Shown: positions 1 to 14,200 of the stretch, piece by piece
How the letters are laid out: the number at the start of each line of letters is the position of its first letter
Numbering within the stretch: position 1 is the first letter of the stretch
Assembly: GCA_916610825.1 (NCBI GenBank)
Contig: OU744449.1
Span: 26,643,732 to 26,707,731 of the forward strand
Length of the DNA stretch: 64,000 bases
Reading direction: 5' to 3'
From: Haliclystus octoradiatus
Lineage: Eukaryota > Cnidaria > Staurozoa > Stauromedusae > Haliclystidae
The notes under the pieces: generated by a model
What the model saw: only the letters and a program-made list of their open reading frames with translations
What the model was told of the DNA's origin: nothing
Databases searched by the model: none
Program-made: the position numbers and the translations under genes

Positions 1-2202
1 CTTTTTTTATTAAACCCAAAACTGCCCTGCATTCATTAGTGATGGAAATTTGTTTATTCCAAGTTGGGGTTAGTACTGTTTTCGGCGAAGTGATTCAACG
101 AATTTCCTCAATGAGAGTCAAAATGTGCCTATCAGTACGTTTACAGGGTCATGCCAGAGCCATCTATTTTCAAAAGTTGGGACACTCTTTTAATGCCACT
201 CTCAGCTCCAATTGGCAGATACCAGTCGCGTGATTTTATGGACGCCATTTTTGCTCCGTCAATTCCAGGTTCGCAAAATTTGAACAAAACGTGCGAGGAT
301 AATATCATGAATTCGAAAACCTTTCGTTCATATGCAAAATCTCGATTTCAATGAACGAAAATGGTTTATTTAGAGCAGGAAATCTTGCGCGTCCAAACTC
401 TTTGAAATAGATTGCTCTGGGTTATGCCACTTTCAGTTAAATCCACGAACTCATAAAGTTCTACGAAAGAGAAGAATAACCCTGCATGGCTTCCACTCCA
501 TTTCACAACGTTCATTTCATATTTATTAGGATTTGATGTGTTATATTGACCTCTTATTTGTTGGTACTGTATGGATAAACAGATATTTCTGAAATGAGCA
601 ACTCACCGGGACATTTAAAGATCAATGAATGAGGATGACACAATTAACCGAAGCGTTCGAGAGTCCTACAGAATTGTTTGTATTACTGATTCCAAATTTG
701 AAACCGATATGCATGTTATGCATGTATTTTCAATATGGAATCCCATAACTTGCAAATTATACATGCTTGATAGCAAACAACAATGATAGTTAAAATGGTA
801 GAACTCATCAGTGTATCGTATAAGCATTGCGCCAAATTGCAATCTCAAAGACTTCACTGCGTTACATACTTTGATGATTGACAACCCCATACACAGTACG
901 TATTGTATTATGGATGGATGGCCCCTAAAAACAACTCCAACTTAAAGAGTAAAGAGTTTAGAAGAAAACATCTGTGCTCACCGGAATTTATCGGGATCTT
1001 ATAATAATAAAAGGTGTTCTGTTTGATATATCTGTACGAAGGAACTATTTGATCGCTTGAGTCATATTGTAACAATAAATCACTCACGGTCTATTTTCAA
1101 TTAATTGAGCATCCAAGTTGTAGGCACAACCTTTGAGCATTTAGATCTTTAAAGATCATTTTACAGACTTTTAGTCCAATATATTAGGTAGGCGGATATA
1201 AACAAGAGCCCCAAAAATTGAAACAAACATAACAAAAAAAACAAGCCTTGAATCCAGAAAACTGTTCTTGCAATACATCTCACGAAAGCCTCATTTTCTC
1301 CACATTTCTTTTTATTATCCAACATCTTACTTTTCCATTAATACACAACATATAATTATATTGTCTCCTATTTTATAAATCAAAATATTATGCACATAGT
1401 GGTTCCGTTAAATTGCATCTCGTGATGAAGGCTAATCAGCATTTCTTTTTCTACCATCAGTTATGTTACTTTTCATATCAAAAATTGAGAAGATAAATTC
1501 ACGTAAGTAATTAGCGATAACTAAATCATTGATAAATTGAATTGAATGAGAGTCAAAATTGAAACATGCTAAAATTACGCTACTTCAAGTTTCACACAAG
1601 GAGGTCCCCGTCCATGCGCAATGGAAGTTACTCCCCCTAGGAATCAAGAGGCCACTATTCTGCAGATGCTTTAATTGTGCGAGGCCTTCACTTGACACAT
1701 CATTTCTACACTACCTTACTGAAATTGAAATCCTCCAATTACCTTCTCATATAAAAACACTGTGTGCTTTTTGTACTGTACACAGGAAAACTACCATTCA
1801 AGTCAACTTAAAATTCCACAAAAATTATGGAAAATCTTTTTTGCAAGCCACATTTATTTTTAATGTCCAACTTTTAAACAGTTTTGGCTCGCAAAATTCG
1901 TGCAAGGCAAAATCGCTTAAATGTTGGGCCTGTACAATATATTTTGCTTGAAACAAGCCACTTTTGCTCAAAACAAGAATCATAATTATCAAAGTTATCA
2001 CCTTAGATAGTAATTATATTATTAATTAAACGGCTATACGGAATACTTCTTTATAGAAGCCATCTTTTACAACTTGCAGTGGCAAATTCAGTGATGAAAA
2101 TCGTTGTTTTATTGAAATAACTGTGTATATAATCGCCACGTGTATATATACTCAAGATTTTGAATATTTGTTTATACAATTTTGCACTCCTCCTATTTAT
2201 AG
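1..2202. other. Upstream or 5' intron sequence, no recognised exon
   Basis: Non-coding by eye. I looked for a signal-peptide exon ending in the phase required by exon 1 (one base carried over) and found none I could support, so the gene's start is probably outside the window. The stretch near 1600-1641 resembles the right end of the G-run MITE family seen at 25651-25979. Confidence 0.5.
1600..1641. mobile_element. Fragment of G-run MITE (right end)
   Basis: The string CAATGGAAGTTACTCCCCC, preceded by a GTCCCCGTC block, matches the right terminus of the element at 25651-25979. No left end was found, so this is a truncated copy. Confidence 0.5.
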
Positions 2203-2292
2203 TTACCCCTTCAGCAGAAAGCAAGGTATTGAGTCTTTCATCAAGTTATGGTAGCCTTAGAGGTGGCTTGCTTTTGACCTTACGAGGAAAAG
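2203..2292 (+). CDS. PKHD1L1: Exon 1 seen: start of IPT/TIG domain 1
   Basis: The frame reads [20 protein letters not shown], the typical IPT opening (P/S-x-x-GS-x-x-GG, then a beta strand and G-x-GF). Acceptor TTTATAG, donor GGTGAG. It enters with two bases of a codon and leaves with one. An exon with the true start must lie 5' of it. Confidence 0.75.
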
Positions 2293-5200
2293 GTGAGATA
2301 TTATTGAAACGTGTTTAACGATTGTCATGATTTCATGTGACCTTCAATGCCTTGTTGAACTATACAATTAATAATACCAGTGTTGGTACTATTTACACCA
2401 CACCACGATATGCATTTACTGAGGACAATCAATCTTGATGATGATCTTCTTTCCAATGTGTTTGTCCGCCCACAAAAATCAATGATTTCGAAAAAAAGTC
2501 TTTGTCTGGAATGGAAACATTCTGTTTTGAATTAGAAACTTAATTTTCAATAATGTTTTTCAATAATAATGCTTTTTATCTAGCTTCACTCATTTTGGTC
2601 ATTAAGCAATATTACGTTTCTCCAACTCCAATCTTTCCAATATAACACAATACCGTTCGGATAAACATTTTTCGAAATTTTCACACCTGAGATTTTTGTT
2701 GTCACTTTTAGCGAATCACGTGATTTTTACGATGCACACATTACGCGCGAGATTTGTATATTTGTTGAGACCGCGGCGTGTTGTTGATAAATTCATTATA
2801 TTCTTTTAGTTGATGATAATGTAGTTGCGTTCGAAAATAATTTCATATGAATGATTTAAAATATTAAATTACATACTATATTCTTTTTCATCATGTATAT
2901 CAACGATAAATCAAAAACACAGGTATTTGCGACAGTTTCGATATAATCCTATATCATTTTGCTACCGGTATTTTGTATTTGAATAATTTATTTTGTAAAG
3001 CATTCGTTAATATTCTAATGTGCTGTTGTATTGTATCTGTAATTGCTGTCTTCATAGAATTTTGTCTTCCGTCATAATGCGTGTAGTTATAGCATGTTAA
3101 ATAAACCCAAATAACAATAGATTAATTATTATGCAAATTAGATTTTTTCCTATATATAACATGTCAAACTGTTTAATGATCTCTTTCTCAATTGCTTGAA
3201 AATGATATAGGATTATATCGAAACTATCGCAAATACCTGTGTTTTTGATTTATCGTTGATATACATGATGAACTATAATGAAAGTACTACCTATTCTATC
3301 ACTATATTCTTTGTTGAATAAAATGCTTTGCCTTCTCAAACTTGTTATGAAACGATACAAAATAAAACGGTACATTGATAGTACAATTCAGTAGAAACCC
3401 CCCGTAGCCGATGTTATAAAGATATACAGTTTTGACATTGTATTATGGATCACGAAAAATTAAGTAATGAATTCAAGTCCTGCAAGGCCAATCCTTAATA
3501 GTTTTATCATTGTTTGTATTATTGATCACAAAGTTAAGTAGTGAAGTAGAAGTCCTTTCATGAAAAAAGTGAGAGCAGAGATTTTACCAAGTGTATTGCT
3601 AACTTAATGGTATTACTATTATTGCATACCAAAGTGAATCGATCAGAACATACTAGATGTACAACCAAGTGAAATTTCGACGGCTATGTCATGATTATGT
3701 CACGTAAAATAACATAGATTGGCAATACAAGCAACGTACAAGTACAAAAAATAGATAAAAATGACTATTCGACAATTTATTTAAATCAATTCAAGGTTTC
3801 CTTAATACTAATTATTACGAGTATCGTGATTGTGAAGACTAGTTTTATTGAAACGATAGTAAAACTATTTTAATATGATACATATATAAATATGATGAGT
3901 TCATAAATATTAATAAGAGGAGTTGTCCAATATATTTAGCTTATTCACAACCCTTTAGCATATCCTTTACTTTTCCTTGCTTATTCTATATTTTGAATTT
4001 CTGAACCATGCTAGCCTAGTTCAAAGCCAATACTATATTCGTTAGTTTACAGGTGAGTAGAGGGGCATGTGGCACATGTCCAAATACAATATATCTGCCG
4101 AAGAAAGAAAGAAACAACCAGAAACAAATATAGTATGTAAGCCTCTTCCTTTGTTATCCGACTGTTTATTCCCTCGTTAAATAATGATCAAACATTCAAA
4201 ATGCTTACTATCTTGATTGAATGTTTTGATATTAACCCGATGGGCTGATATTTTGTTTTACTTCTAGGATTTTCAAATGATCAATTTAGTTTTGAAGATC
4301 CATCTAAAGGCAACGAAGTAATCTTAATCAACAGAAAATCCCGCCAGCATATTGGATGCGACGTTATTGATACGGATTCAAATTCTGAACGGATCTCATG
4401 CGAGACCTGGTACGTATGCCTATATGCACAAAATAATGGTACCACGTTCCTCGTTAAATTGTGCCTAAGTTTTGCTAGGCAATAGCCTCTACTCCATTTT
4501 CTGTTCCATGAAACTGAGAGTACTGGCATTCGGGCTAGAGGAACTTCTTATTGACAGTTATTTCTCATTCATGAAAACGGGAATGCCAAATCAGATGAGA
4601 AGGATTGCGACTTCGAATCACATAATGGTTTTTTGGTTATAACATCGTGTAAGAGACAGTGACGTGGATCCAGAAGTGAAATCCCAGCTTGACAAAGTTA
4701 CTAGTTTTGCGGTCAAACGCTTCTTATATATTCGATGATTGAAATGAAAGACTATTCCCATAAATTCCGTTTGTCTGTGCAAAGACGGGTGAAAGTTTGA
4801 CGCAGTCACACTTGGTAAGAGAGTTTGCATTTTGCTACCACTGTTTTCAAAACGTGTCAACATTTTTTCATCACTGAATTACCATCATGGATGTTGATTG
4901 TTGGCTGATGATTCTGGAAGTAATTTTGGAAATAAAAACATTTGATAACATTCAATAAGCTCCATCGGTGCTTCTGAAATCTATTGTAAAAAGATAAACA
5001 ACATTCATTTAGTTGAATACATATGTCGATTTTCTACCCCTGTTTCCTCTTTGGAAATGTTAGACAATACCGCATAAAAAACACCAAGGGAGTTAATTTT
5101 TCTGTAGCTATGTTGTTATTATTCTGCTCTAGTAATATGCAGACAAGATAATAAAGGAAAAGGAATGAAAACTTTTACATATTGTTATCCTGAACATGGA

Positions 5201-8200
5201 TTGTATTATCCACATTGCATTCTGGTAGGGTGGGGATAATACAGTAAAAAATTGCTTGCAAACAGATACTTTTTAAACTTTTGTGGAACTCGTCTGCCTC
5301 ATTATTCTGCTCTAGTAATATGCAGACAAGATAATAAAGGAAAAGGAAGGAAAACTTTTACATATTGTTATCCTTAACATGGATTGTATTATCCACATTG
5401 CATTCTGATAGGGTGGGGATAATACAGTAAAAAATTGTCCTGCCAATAGATACTTTTTAAGCTTTTGTGGAACTCGTCTGCCGATAGGTAAACGAGTTAC
5501 TTGCTCTCTTGGACTGCACGACTAACTATAATGGCCAGAAAAGTATTTGTCAGTTGCCATTCCTATTTTATTTGTCCCGCAATCCTTGATACTATACTTG
5601 TAATTTGTTGTAATTTTGTAAATTAACCTGTTCTAGGCCAGTTCGTGTTGAGAGTGATTACGAAATTCAAGTTAAAGTCGATGGTGAATGGCTAAATGGA
5701 AATAAAGCAGGAACTTACTGCAAATGGAAATGCATATTTAGGGTATGAGAAGTTTGTCAAATTATAGAATTAATTATTTTTAAACCGTTTCGAAAGCCTT
5801 TATGTTCGTCATTATCACCTTATCATCATCGCCGTGAAAGAGTGTACTGGAAAGCAAGATTTGAAAATAATTCAGCAAAAATCAAAAAGGAAAAGAGAAG
5901 ATTACAACATTTAGACGTGCTTCAAGTAATGCGGTTTATATTACTTAATTATACCTTGTATCCTATTACCAAGTGATCGTCAGTGAATCATCCAATGTGT
6001 CATCCAATGCAGATCAGTTGATCGAATGTTCATACCATTCACACTTATTTCTTTCACTTTTTAACAGTATAGAAATGGTCACACACCAACTATAGAAAGC
6101 ATATTTCCGATCGCAGGAATTCCAGGTAAATTTCTAATACAATATTTATCAAATAGTATTAATAAAATAGTTTTTCGTATGTACTAATTTCATATGCTGA
6201 ATTGTATCCTGACGGCTATCATTATCTGCATAAAAGTTTTATGGAAACTTTCCTCTTCTTAATAATTGAAAGTTTCTTCGAAAACATTTTAGTATGAAAG
6301 ATACGACAAAACATCATGATTAAATTTGTTCCGACGTTTCGACAGGGTTGTTGTCATTATCAATCATTTTCAAGGTTAAAAGAAATATTATATGAAATTA
6401 CATGATTTTTAAATTAATTGTGATTTTTTGTCGCTATCCTTCATACTAAAATGTTTCCTCTTCTTCAGAAAGTTATTGGTTGGATTGTTCTAGAAAGAGG
6501 CTTTCCTGTAATTCGTTGTAAGCAAATAGCCCTCGTTTAACACTCTTCTCTATTGACGAAAATTGTAAGCGTAATTTAACTGATAAATCCTACCGATGTT
6601 TGCGAATATATCCTTGAGCTCTATAGTTACACACGTTTACATGCTCATGCCAAATTGGAGGTATTGTTGAATTACGAGATCGTTACATAATTATATAATC
6701 TTGTATAAAATAGATGCAAAGTTAAAGATATCTGGTCGATTGCACACAACTCAAACAACTAGACTCTCCGAAGATTTCGAAGCCGATAATAAAGAAATAA
6801 GCAAGTAAGCTATAAATTATTCATTTATATAAATGAGCCGTAGAACAAGAGACAAAGCCATGAGGCAAAACTCAAAATTCATTTGAAATGTCAAAATGCT
6901 TTTGCCTCATCTTTATCTCTTATTCTATAATGCTCTGTTTGGCCAACATTGAGCATTTTCATATACATGTGTGTGTCTGAGCTTGCATTCAATATATTAA
7001 TTTTTAGTTTATTATTATTTGAGCCGTATAAATGTTTTACAAGTGATCGCTGGCTTGATTTATTTTTTCCGCAACTATTACTCTATTTCAATTTGACGAA
7101 CAGTCAATTAAATTACGTTACATTGTGCTACATAGCATTAGTTTCCATAATCATGTGTTGATATCATATGAGCCCACTACTATAGACTTAAGAATCCGTT
7201 AACTACTGTGGATTGTGTTTCTCCAAAGGAGGATTATCTCAGATAGAACGCTGTGGTTTTATCACTCCGAATGTCAACTCAGACTTGAATTTATTGGAGT
7301 AACAAGTATCATTTTTGATGAAGGATCGGATGGTCCGAGAAAATTACGTTATGAAGATAGTACCCGGCTACGAATTGACAGTTAGAAGGACAATCTGCCA
7401 TCAAGTTTGTTGGAATAGCCACTCCTATAGAAATAGAAGATTTTTGCGGGCGCCTTTTGTATAGAGATACCGTCTCAATTACTTTTTATTCAAGAAAATT
7501 TATGTCTGTTTGTTAACGATCTATAAAGAATTTTCTTAAAATAAGATAATGATTCCATAAAGTTATCTTATTATCGATATAATTTGTCTTAGACTTATCA
7601 TTTGATTTATTACATGAAACAACATTTTCATTTATTTTTAACAACTTTTTTGAAGTACAAAGACATTTTTGCATGGACATCGAAAGTCATCTTGCTGACA
7701 ATTTACTGGGAAGCGGGAGGAGAAGAATTTCAAAATTTATAGTTTGATGAATTTTTGTCTTTCTAGGGTCTTTGTTGGAAATGAAATCTGCCAACCTATC
7801 GGAAGTGAGACAAATGAGTTGTAAGTATGCTGTCATATCTTACATCTTGTTGATATTCGCATAACAAGTCTTGAGGCTCCTAGCTCTGGAATGGTATAAA
7901 GAATCTGGATATTTTTAAAAACTATGCAAAAGTTATTTAACAAATCATTAAATTAATTACAGTAACACTTTGCTACATTCATAACATTTAAATTGTTTTA
8001 CGTTCCTTTGAAAGTCTTCTAATCTACTTTAATAATCTATTTCGGTCCTGTGAAAAAAGCATCTATAGTATAGTATTGTTTGCCAGGTCAATCTGATTAA
8101 AAGACGACGACGATGATGATGATGATGGATGGCTGGATGGATGGAATTTTTATGATTAAGATTCAATTTTTTACTTTGAAACAAATTATTCTAGCAAGAA

Positions 8201-11200
8201 CACATTGATGGAATATTCAATCGATTCAATTTCTAGTCATTTTTATTTTTCTGAGATGTGAGATGAATTTCAATGTTTACATCCATCCAACTTCTCAGTG
8301 TTTAGGATTTGCAATCGATGCGATAATGCTGATTATTTGAAAAATGTTTAGCTTAAGCAGATCTTCAATCCCATAAAATACTCTAGATTTTAGGATATAT
8401 ATAGACTACATTGTGCTGTTAGGAGATTGGAGATGAGCGTCACTTCTATAGTATAGAGAAAGGTTGTTGTACATCGCAACAATGTGTAACAAAATTGATG
8501 ATTGAACAATTCCCAAATTTGTTTTAAATGTACACTTTACTATTATTCTAATAAACCATAACGATGTCCTTAAAAAAAATATATTAAAAAACAACATTAT
8601 GCTTCTATTCGCCTAATTACCTGCATGTAAATAAATGTAACAAGCAACTTTTATATACTATAAATATGATTTATATTGTTGATAGATTGGGTGCTGAAAT
8701 GAACTCATGTAGTAACAATTATTGGTGCAAAGGATGGATGAAATGTCAACACGAGCAACATTCTGTGGGTAGGAATTTATGAGTTCTTATGATTCTAGAT
8801 AGAAGGGCTATTGATTCTAACTCAATATTTACTTATGAACACTATACTTAATATCTATTTTTTTAAATAATAAAATTTATGTTTATCTAATAGCAGATAA
8901 TATAGGGCTCTATGTCTTTATTTGACAGAGCGGTAAATAATAATAATATATGGTGAAAGAGTCAAAGAATATATACACATTCTTTACTGTTACTTGAGTT
9001 TCACGCATTTCATAGCGATCTTCAGACAGATTTTTTACTCAATAAAGTGTAAAAAATCCGTCTGAAGATCGCTGTGAAATGCGTGAAACTTAAGTAACAG
9101 TAAAGAATGTGTATTCTTTGACTCTTTCACCATATATTATTATTATTTTTTTAAATAGTAATATCAAGGTACTTATGTTGTCTTTGCTGTTTCAATAGTG
9201 CTCAATGCCATAAATGCAGAGCTGTTTAAAAATTAATAAACGAAAAAATCAGACAGATTAAATTGCCTGATGATCACCTTTGCGTGAAACTAGCATTAGC
9301 AAATATGAATGTCTGATTTTTTCGTTTATTAATTTTTATATTTTTAAATATATGGAATGTACAGATGGAAATACATCATAAAAAGCTGAGGCTTAGAGGC
9401 ACGCATTGAGCCTTGTTAATCAGAGCCTATCATTATCATCCATGAAATTGATTGAATTTAGCGTTTAGCTTACTGAAGATAGTGACGAGTGATAGCGATG
9501 AAACATCATCCACTGAGATATCAGTTTAATGAAACTAAATACTTTCCGCCGTTGTAAGTTAGAATCGGCAATTCTAATGACTGATCATTTCAGACGAAGA
9601 GCATACTACAATCTCGCTGTTTAAGTTTAATTTCATCAGGCCTTATATCGACTATGAACCATGATTAATCAACTCATAATTATTTATTAGAACATAGCAA
9701 GGATCTGCTGCGATTTATTCTTGCAATTTGATTGGTTAACACCAAGAACGACATTTCCTCATAACCGAGCTTGACAAAAATTTCTGAATTTACCAAACAG
9801 CCGATAATTTTTGAACATGGCTTTAACTAGCAAGTAATAAAAAGTAAAATGCAAATACAGTGAATATTTGTAAAAGAGAGATATCGATTCCACCCAAATA
9901 TCCATCCGTAAGTTCAAGAAGAGATATATCAATTTCTCCATATTAATTTTTTCCTCGCAGCTTTGAGTTGATTCAAAAGTTCAGGGCAAATGTACAGTTC
10001 TCGACTCAGCATTCTTCTTGTGATGTCATGAAAATAGGAGAATTACATACTTGATATTACATACATGATTGTAAGATCAACAAATTCTCTGAAAGAACGT
10101 ACCAAACAGTCGCAAATCGGGGCTGGTTATGATCTAAACCAGATACTTTCCATGAACTATGCTCTGAACTACGAGATGCACGTAAGGAGAAAACGAGAAG
10201 GCATCACAAAATTACGAGCCGCCTCGGAGAGTAATTTTCGCCTCCGAATTTTCTGCTGGAGTGTTTATTGATGAACATCAATTTCATATCTGATTTTGAT
10301 CTAGATGTTGATGTATGCATATATCAGACCTTACTAATCGTAATTACTAACATGGGATTTATGGTCTACGTGAATGTCGTTCCTTCATGTTTAACATAAG
10401 TTTCATGTCTAAGTTTCAAGTTTTGTTAAATTTACTGGACAAAATAATCTAAATATGGGAAATTTATTTAAAATCATAGGTAAATATAGGTTGTATGTAA
10501 TAATGAAGTTGAAAAAAGTAATCTTGTCTATTGGCTGAAACTGTGAGATCAAAAAAGAAAACAAACAGTGGATCAGTGAAATGTTCTTATAAAGATATTT
10601 TCCAGATGTATTTTTTTTTGTTGTTGTTGTACTTGTCTGAAACAAGTTCTTCACTATCAAACTCGTTTGAAGTATCTTAATATTGATTCTTTACATATAG
10701 AAGAATTTTGTAAATTCAATAAAACTAAATATTCAATGCGAGGTAACTCCTTAAAGTTACAACTGACAAATGTATCCGGTAGGCTAAATGTCAGCAAATA
10801 CCAATTTATCAATCGAGTAATTCCATGGTGGAACAGTTTACCAGAGAGTGTGGTAACATCCAAATCATAAATTTCCTTCAAATCAAAATTGAACACTGTT
10901 GATCTAAATGCCTTATGCAAAGTTAATTAACAATATACATGAACTACTAGTATAGTTAACACAATTAACACATTTTAATTTTATCCTTTCTTTATGTATT
11001 TAAAGGATATATGTAAGTGGAAGTTTACTTTCCTATATAATCCGGTCAGTATTTTTGACAAATAAACAACAACAACAACATATAAAACTCAATTGCAACT
11101 TCTCTAATTTTCTGGCACTTAAATCTACACAATAGATAAAAATTAATAAAATAAATGAAAAATCTAATCAATTTCTTCCCTGTTATAACATTTTAGGTTC

Positions 11201-14200
11201 CTGGAATGTTTCATTCATTGTTTCTGGAAGTGGTCGATCCTTACGTGAGAAAAAGAGTTATTACGTCAGCGGAAAGGATGAAGCTTATACTTACCAAGTA
11301 TTTGCAGGTAAGATACTACAATAGAAATATTAGAGTAATTATACGAAGGAGAATTATTTTGCGTTATTTTTATCGGGGTGGCTTTTTAATTGGTTGGTGA
11401 TTGAAGTGTATCCGGATTCCCCTTCTGACGCCAACCAATAGTGCTATTGCCAGTGATTGGAGTCCAACGCCTTATACAACCACTACACTATATGGTCACA
11501 CTCTTCTCAGATATACAACAATAATAACAGCTATCAAGAGAGAAAATGTAATGGGAACTTTGAACAACAAACAAAATTTAAATATTGCAGATAGGTTTTT
11601 TAATAATTGAGACAAGAATGGTTTTTTATAAGTTATGTTAAGTTATAGATTGAGATGTTATTTTTAAAATTATATTTGAACATTGTATACTTTGTATAAC
11701 AATAATAATTCCCAAGAGCAACTTATCTAGCAATGAAAGGGTGCTGTGTTTGCCTATAGGGCGAAATAGGGTGCTACTTTCAATCAAGTTTATTTTATTG
11801 TAATTTATTTCTTAATTCGAATTCTCCTTTAAGTAGTACACATGTTTCTGTATAGTCAGTCACCGAAGCTTGATCACCGTTTCCTTAAAAAGTCCCCGTC
11901 ACCAGCCACCATCATGGTCATGGTCACCATCACGGTCTCGGTGTAGAACCCAACACTATCGGGTCTAATTAAATACTTTATTGCAATTGTAAGAGTGGAT
12001 TCTTTCAAGTGATAATTCCAAAGAATTTCTTATTTTATTCCTTATTCCTTACAGATATTAAAGAAATATCTCCAAATTCTGGCAGCGTTCAAGGTGGAAC
12101 AGAAATTACGATATCTGGAACATTCTTTAACCCTAATAAAGAATTTCTGTCCGTTGAAGTTGGAGGTAAACTCTAAAAGGTTCATTAAAGATGCTGGTAG
12201 TTGAATTCAATTGATTACTACTATTACTTGCTATTTTCTATGGAAAGAAAACGATAGCAACAATTTAATGCTCCGAAGGCTGCAACGTTTCGACAGTCAT
12301 TTCTATATCTATACGAAAACAATAATATCAAATTTATTTATTCTATATGCATGCAGATTGTAGATTTCAAAGAGCCATTTCTACCTGTTACCATGATATA
12401 CATGCTCTGATTTCTAGTTATCATCTTTTTGTTAATTATTACCCAGTGACATTTGTCAATGTTTACTTAAAGTGAAATTAATTTTTTTATTATTTTATGT
12501 TGACCAATCATCAATCATTTATGCGTATCACTTTCTAACATGTGAAGAAAGCGACATACGTCCAATCAAAAATCTGGAGGAAATAAATGAATGTGTCATG
12601 AAAGTGTTTGGTTATTATTATGATTAATCATTTTGGATTTTATTTTGTTTAATGAAATTTGCAACTCAAATGATGAGTTTTACAATGACCCTTTGATCAA
12701 AAATCTGCTAGTTTTTGAGAAAATATTGTCTAGTCTCAAGCACAAATTTTCTGTGCCGTTGAAGATTTATTGGAAGAAGGTGAAGATAACATTTTGAAAG
12801 TATTTTAGCTATGTGCCATCCCTCTTACTCCTAACATACTTTCTTTTTCACAACATGAAACAATGCTATGAAATTTTATCTGTTCTTGTCCTGGACAAAG
12901 CGTCTCGTTTGATTTCAAAGGAATTATGTACAGTATCTTATTAGATTATTTTCTTCGTCAACAGGGATGGATTGTCCGATTAAAACTGCATCACGTGACA
13001 AGATTATCTGCGTGACCAAGCCAAATTTACGAGAAAATAATGCTACATATTCGGGTGAGATTTTATTGCTGCATGATGTATAATTTAACACATGCAAATT
13101 ATCGACATGGGCAAAATGCTATTGTCCGTTTGACCCATCATCCATATCCTCGTAACAACATTTTATCAGAAATTTGCCCAACTAAGGACTATCATTATAA
13201 AAAATTGTGTAATAATAGAATCGAAAGGCGGCTATACTTGGAACTGGCATGCACGGGAAAACTTGTCCTTTAAAACAGGTTAAACTGCTTCGTTGGTTGT
13301 ACGCGGAGATAATCAATAATTGATCATCGTTCTAGAATGATGCTCCATGATGCTCAGGTGGGCCCAAATAGCAAAACATGCTCTATGTAGCTATGCTGAA
13401 CTGTCGATGGAGTTTCATAATCTTTCTCTTTTTGATTATAGTTGACTCTAAATCATTAAAGTCATATGAATTGTTCATTATATTTATAGGTGGACGTGGC
13501 TTTCATTTGGATGTATGGAATGAAACCCGTGAGAATAAATTAGCAAATGTAGCCAATTATGATGCATCCTACAGAGATCATTCAATTACAATATTGCGTG
13601 ATCTCGTCAGTTTCAAAAAAGATGCATATCCCATTTATAATAAAGTGGTTGCAAAAATGAAATATTTATTTGTTCCACCTCACACTGGTGAATATTGTTT
13701 TTTTATTCGATGTGATGACCAAGGAAATTTATATCTGAGCAGTGACAACAACGAGAAAAACAAGGTAAACTTCTATCGTTTATGTTCGTCTTTGCATAGG
13801 CTTGGCTCAGCTCCAAAGCTATTGCATTAAGGTTAGAGTCTTTCGTGCCTATGGTGAAATATTATCTACAGATGATCTTCCTTCATCAGTCATTCGTTGA
13901 GATAAGATCAAACACATTAAGACTGAAAGTTTCCAATGCCATCCAATGTCTCTGTCACCCAAAATAAACAAGAGAAACATCATGATCAAAAATTGTGATT
14001 AGCAATTTAATTATTTTTGCATCACTGAATGAAAACATCTTAATACGTTTAATGTATCAGTCTGCTTTTTCTTTACTATATAGTTCACGTTGAATAAAAA
14101 GCGGTTACTTGAAAAAAGTCAAGTTTGGCTTCCAAGCTTATCAGGCGATTCGCGATTCCAATATTCTTGTATATTATTAATGTGACAATTTCGTGTCCCA

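Noticed and set aside
1559..1951. 130-codon open frame on the + strand
   Set aside because: It overlaps a MITE fragment, has no recognisable domain and no splice context.
13378..13830. 150-codon frame beginning with a signal-peptide-like stretch in front of the PA14 domain, as a separate start of a shorter gene
   Set aside because: The hydrophobic part lies in intron 10; the acceptor at 13488-13489 joins exon 10 in frame. The codons before it are intron read-through and the tail after 13764 is past a good donor.
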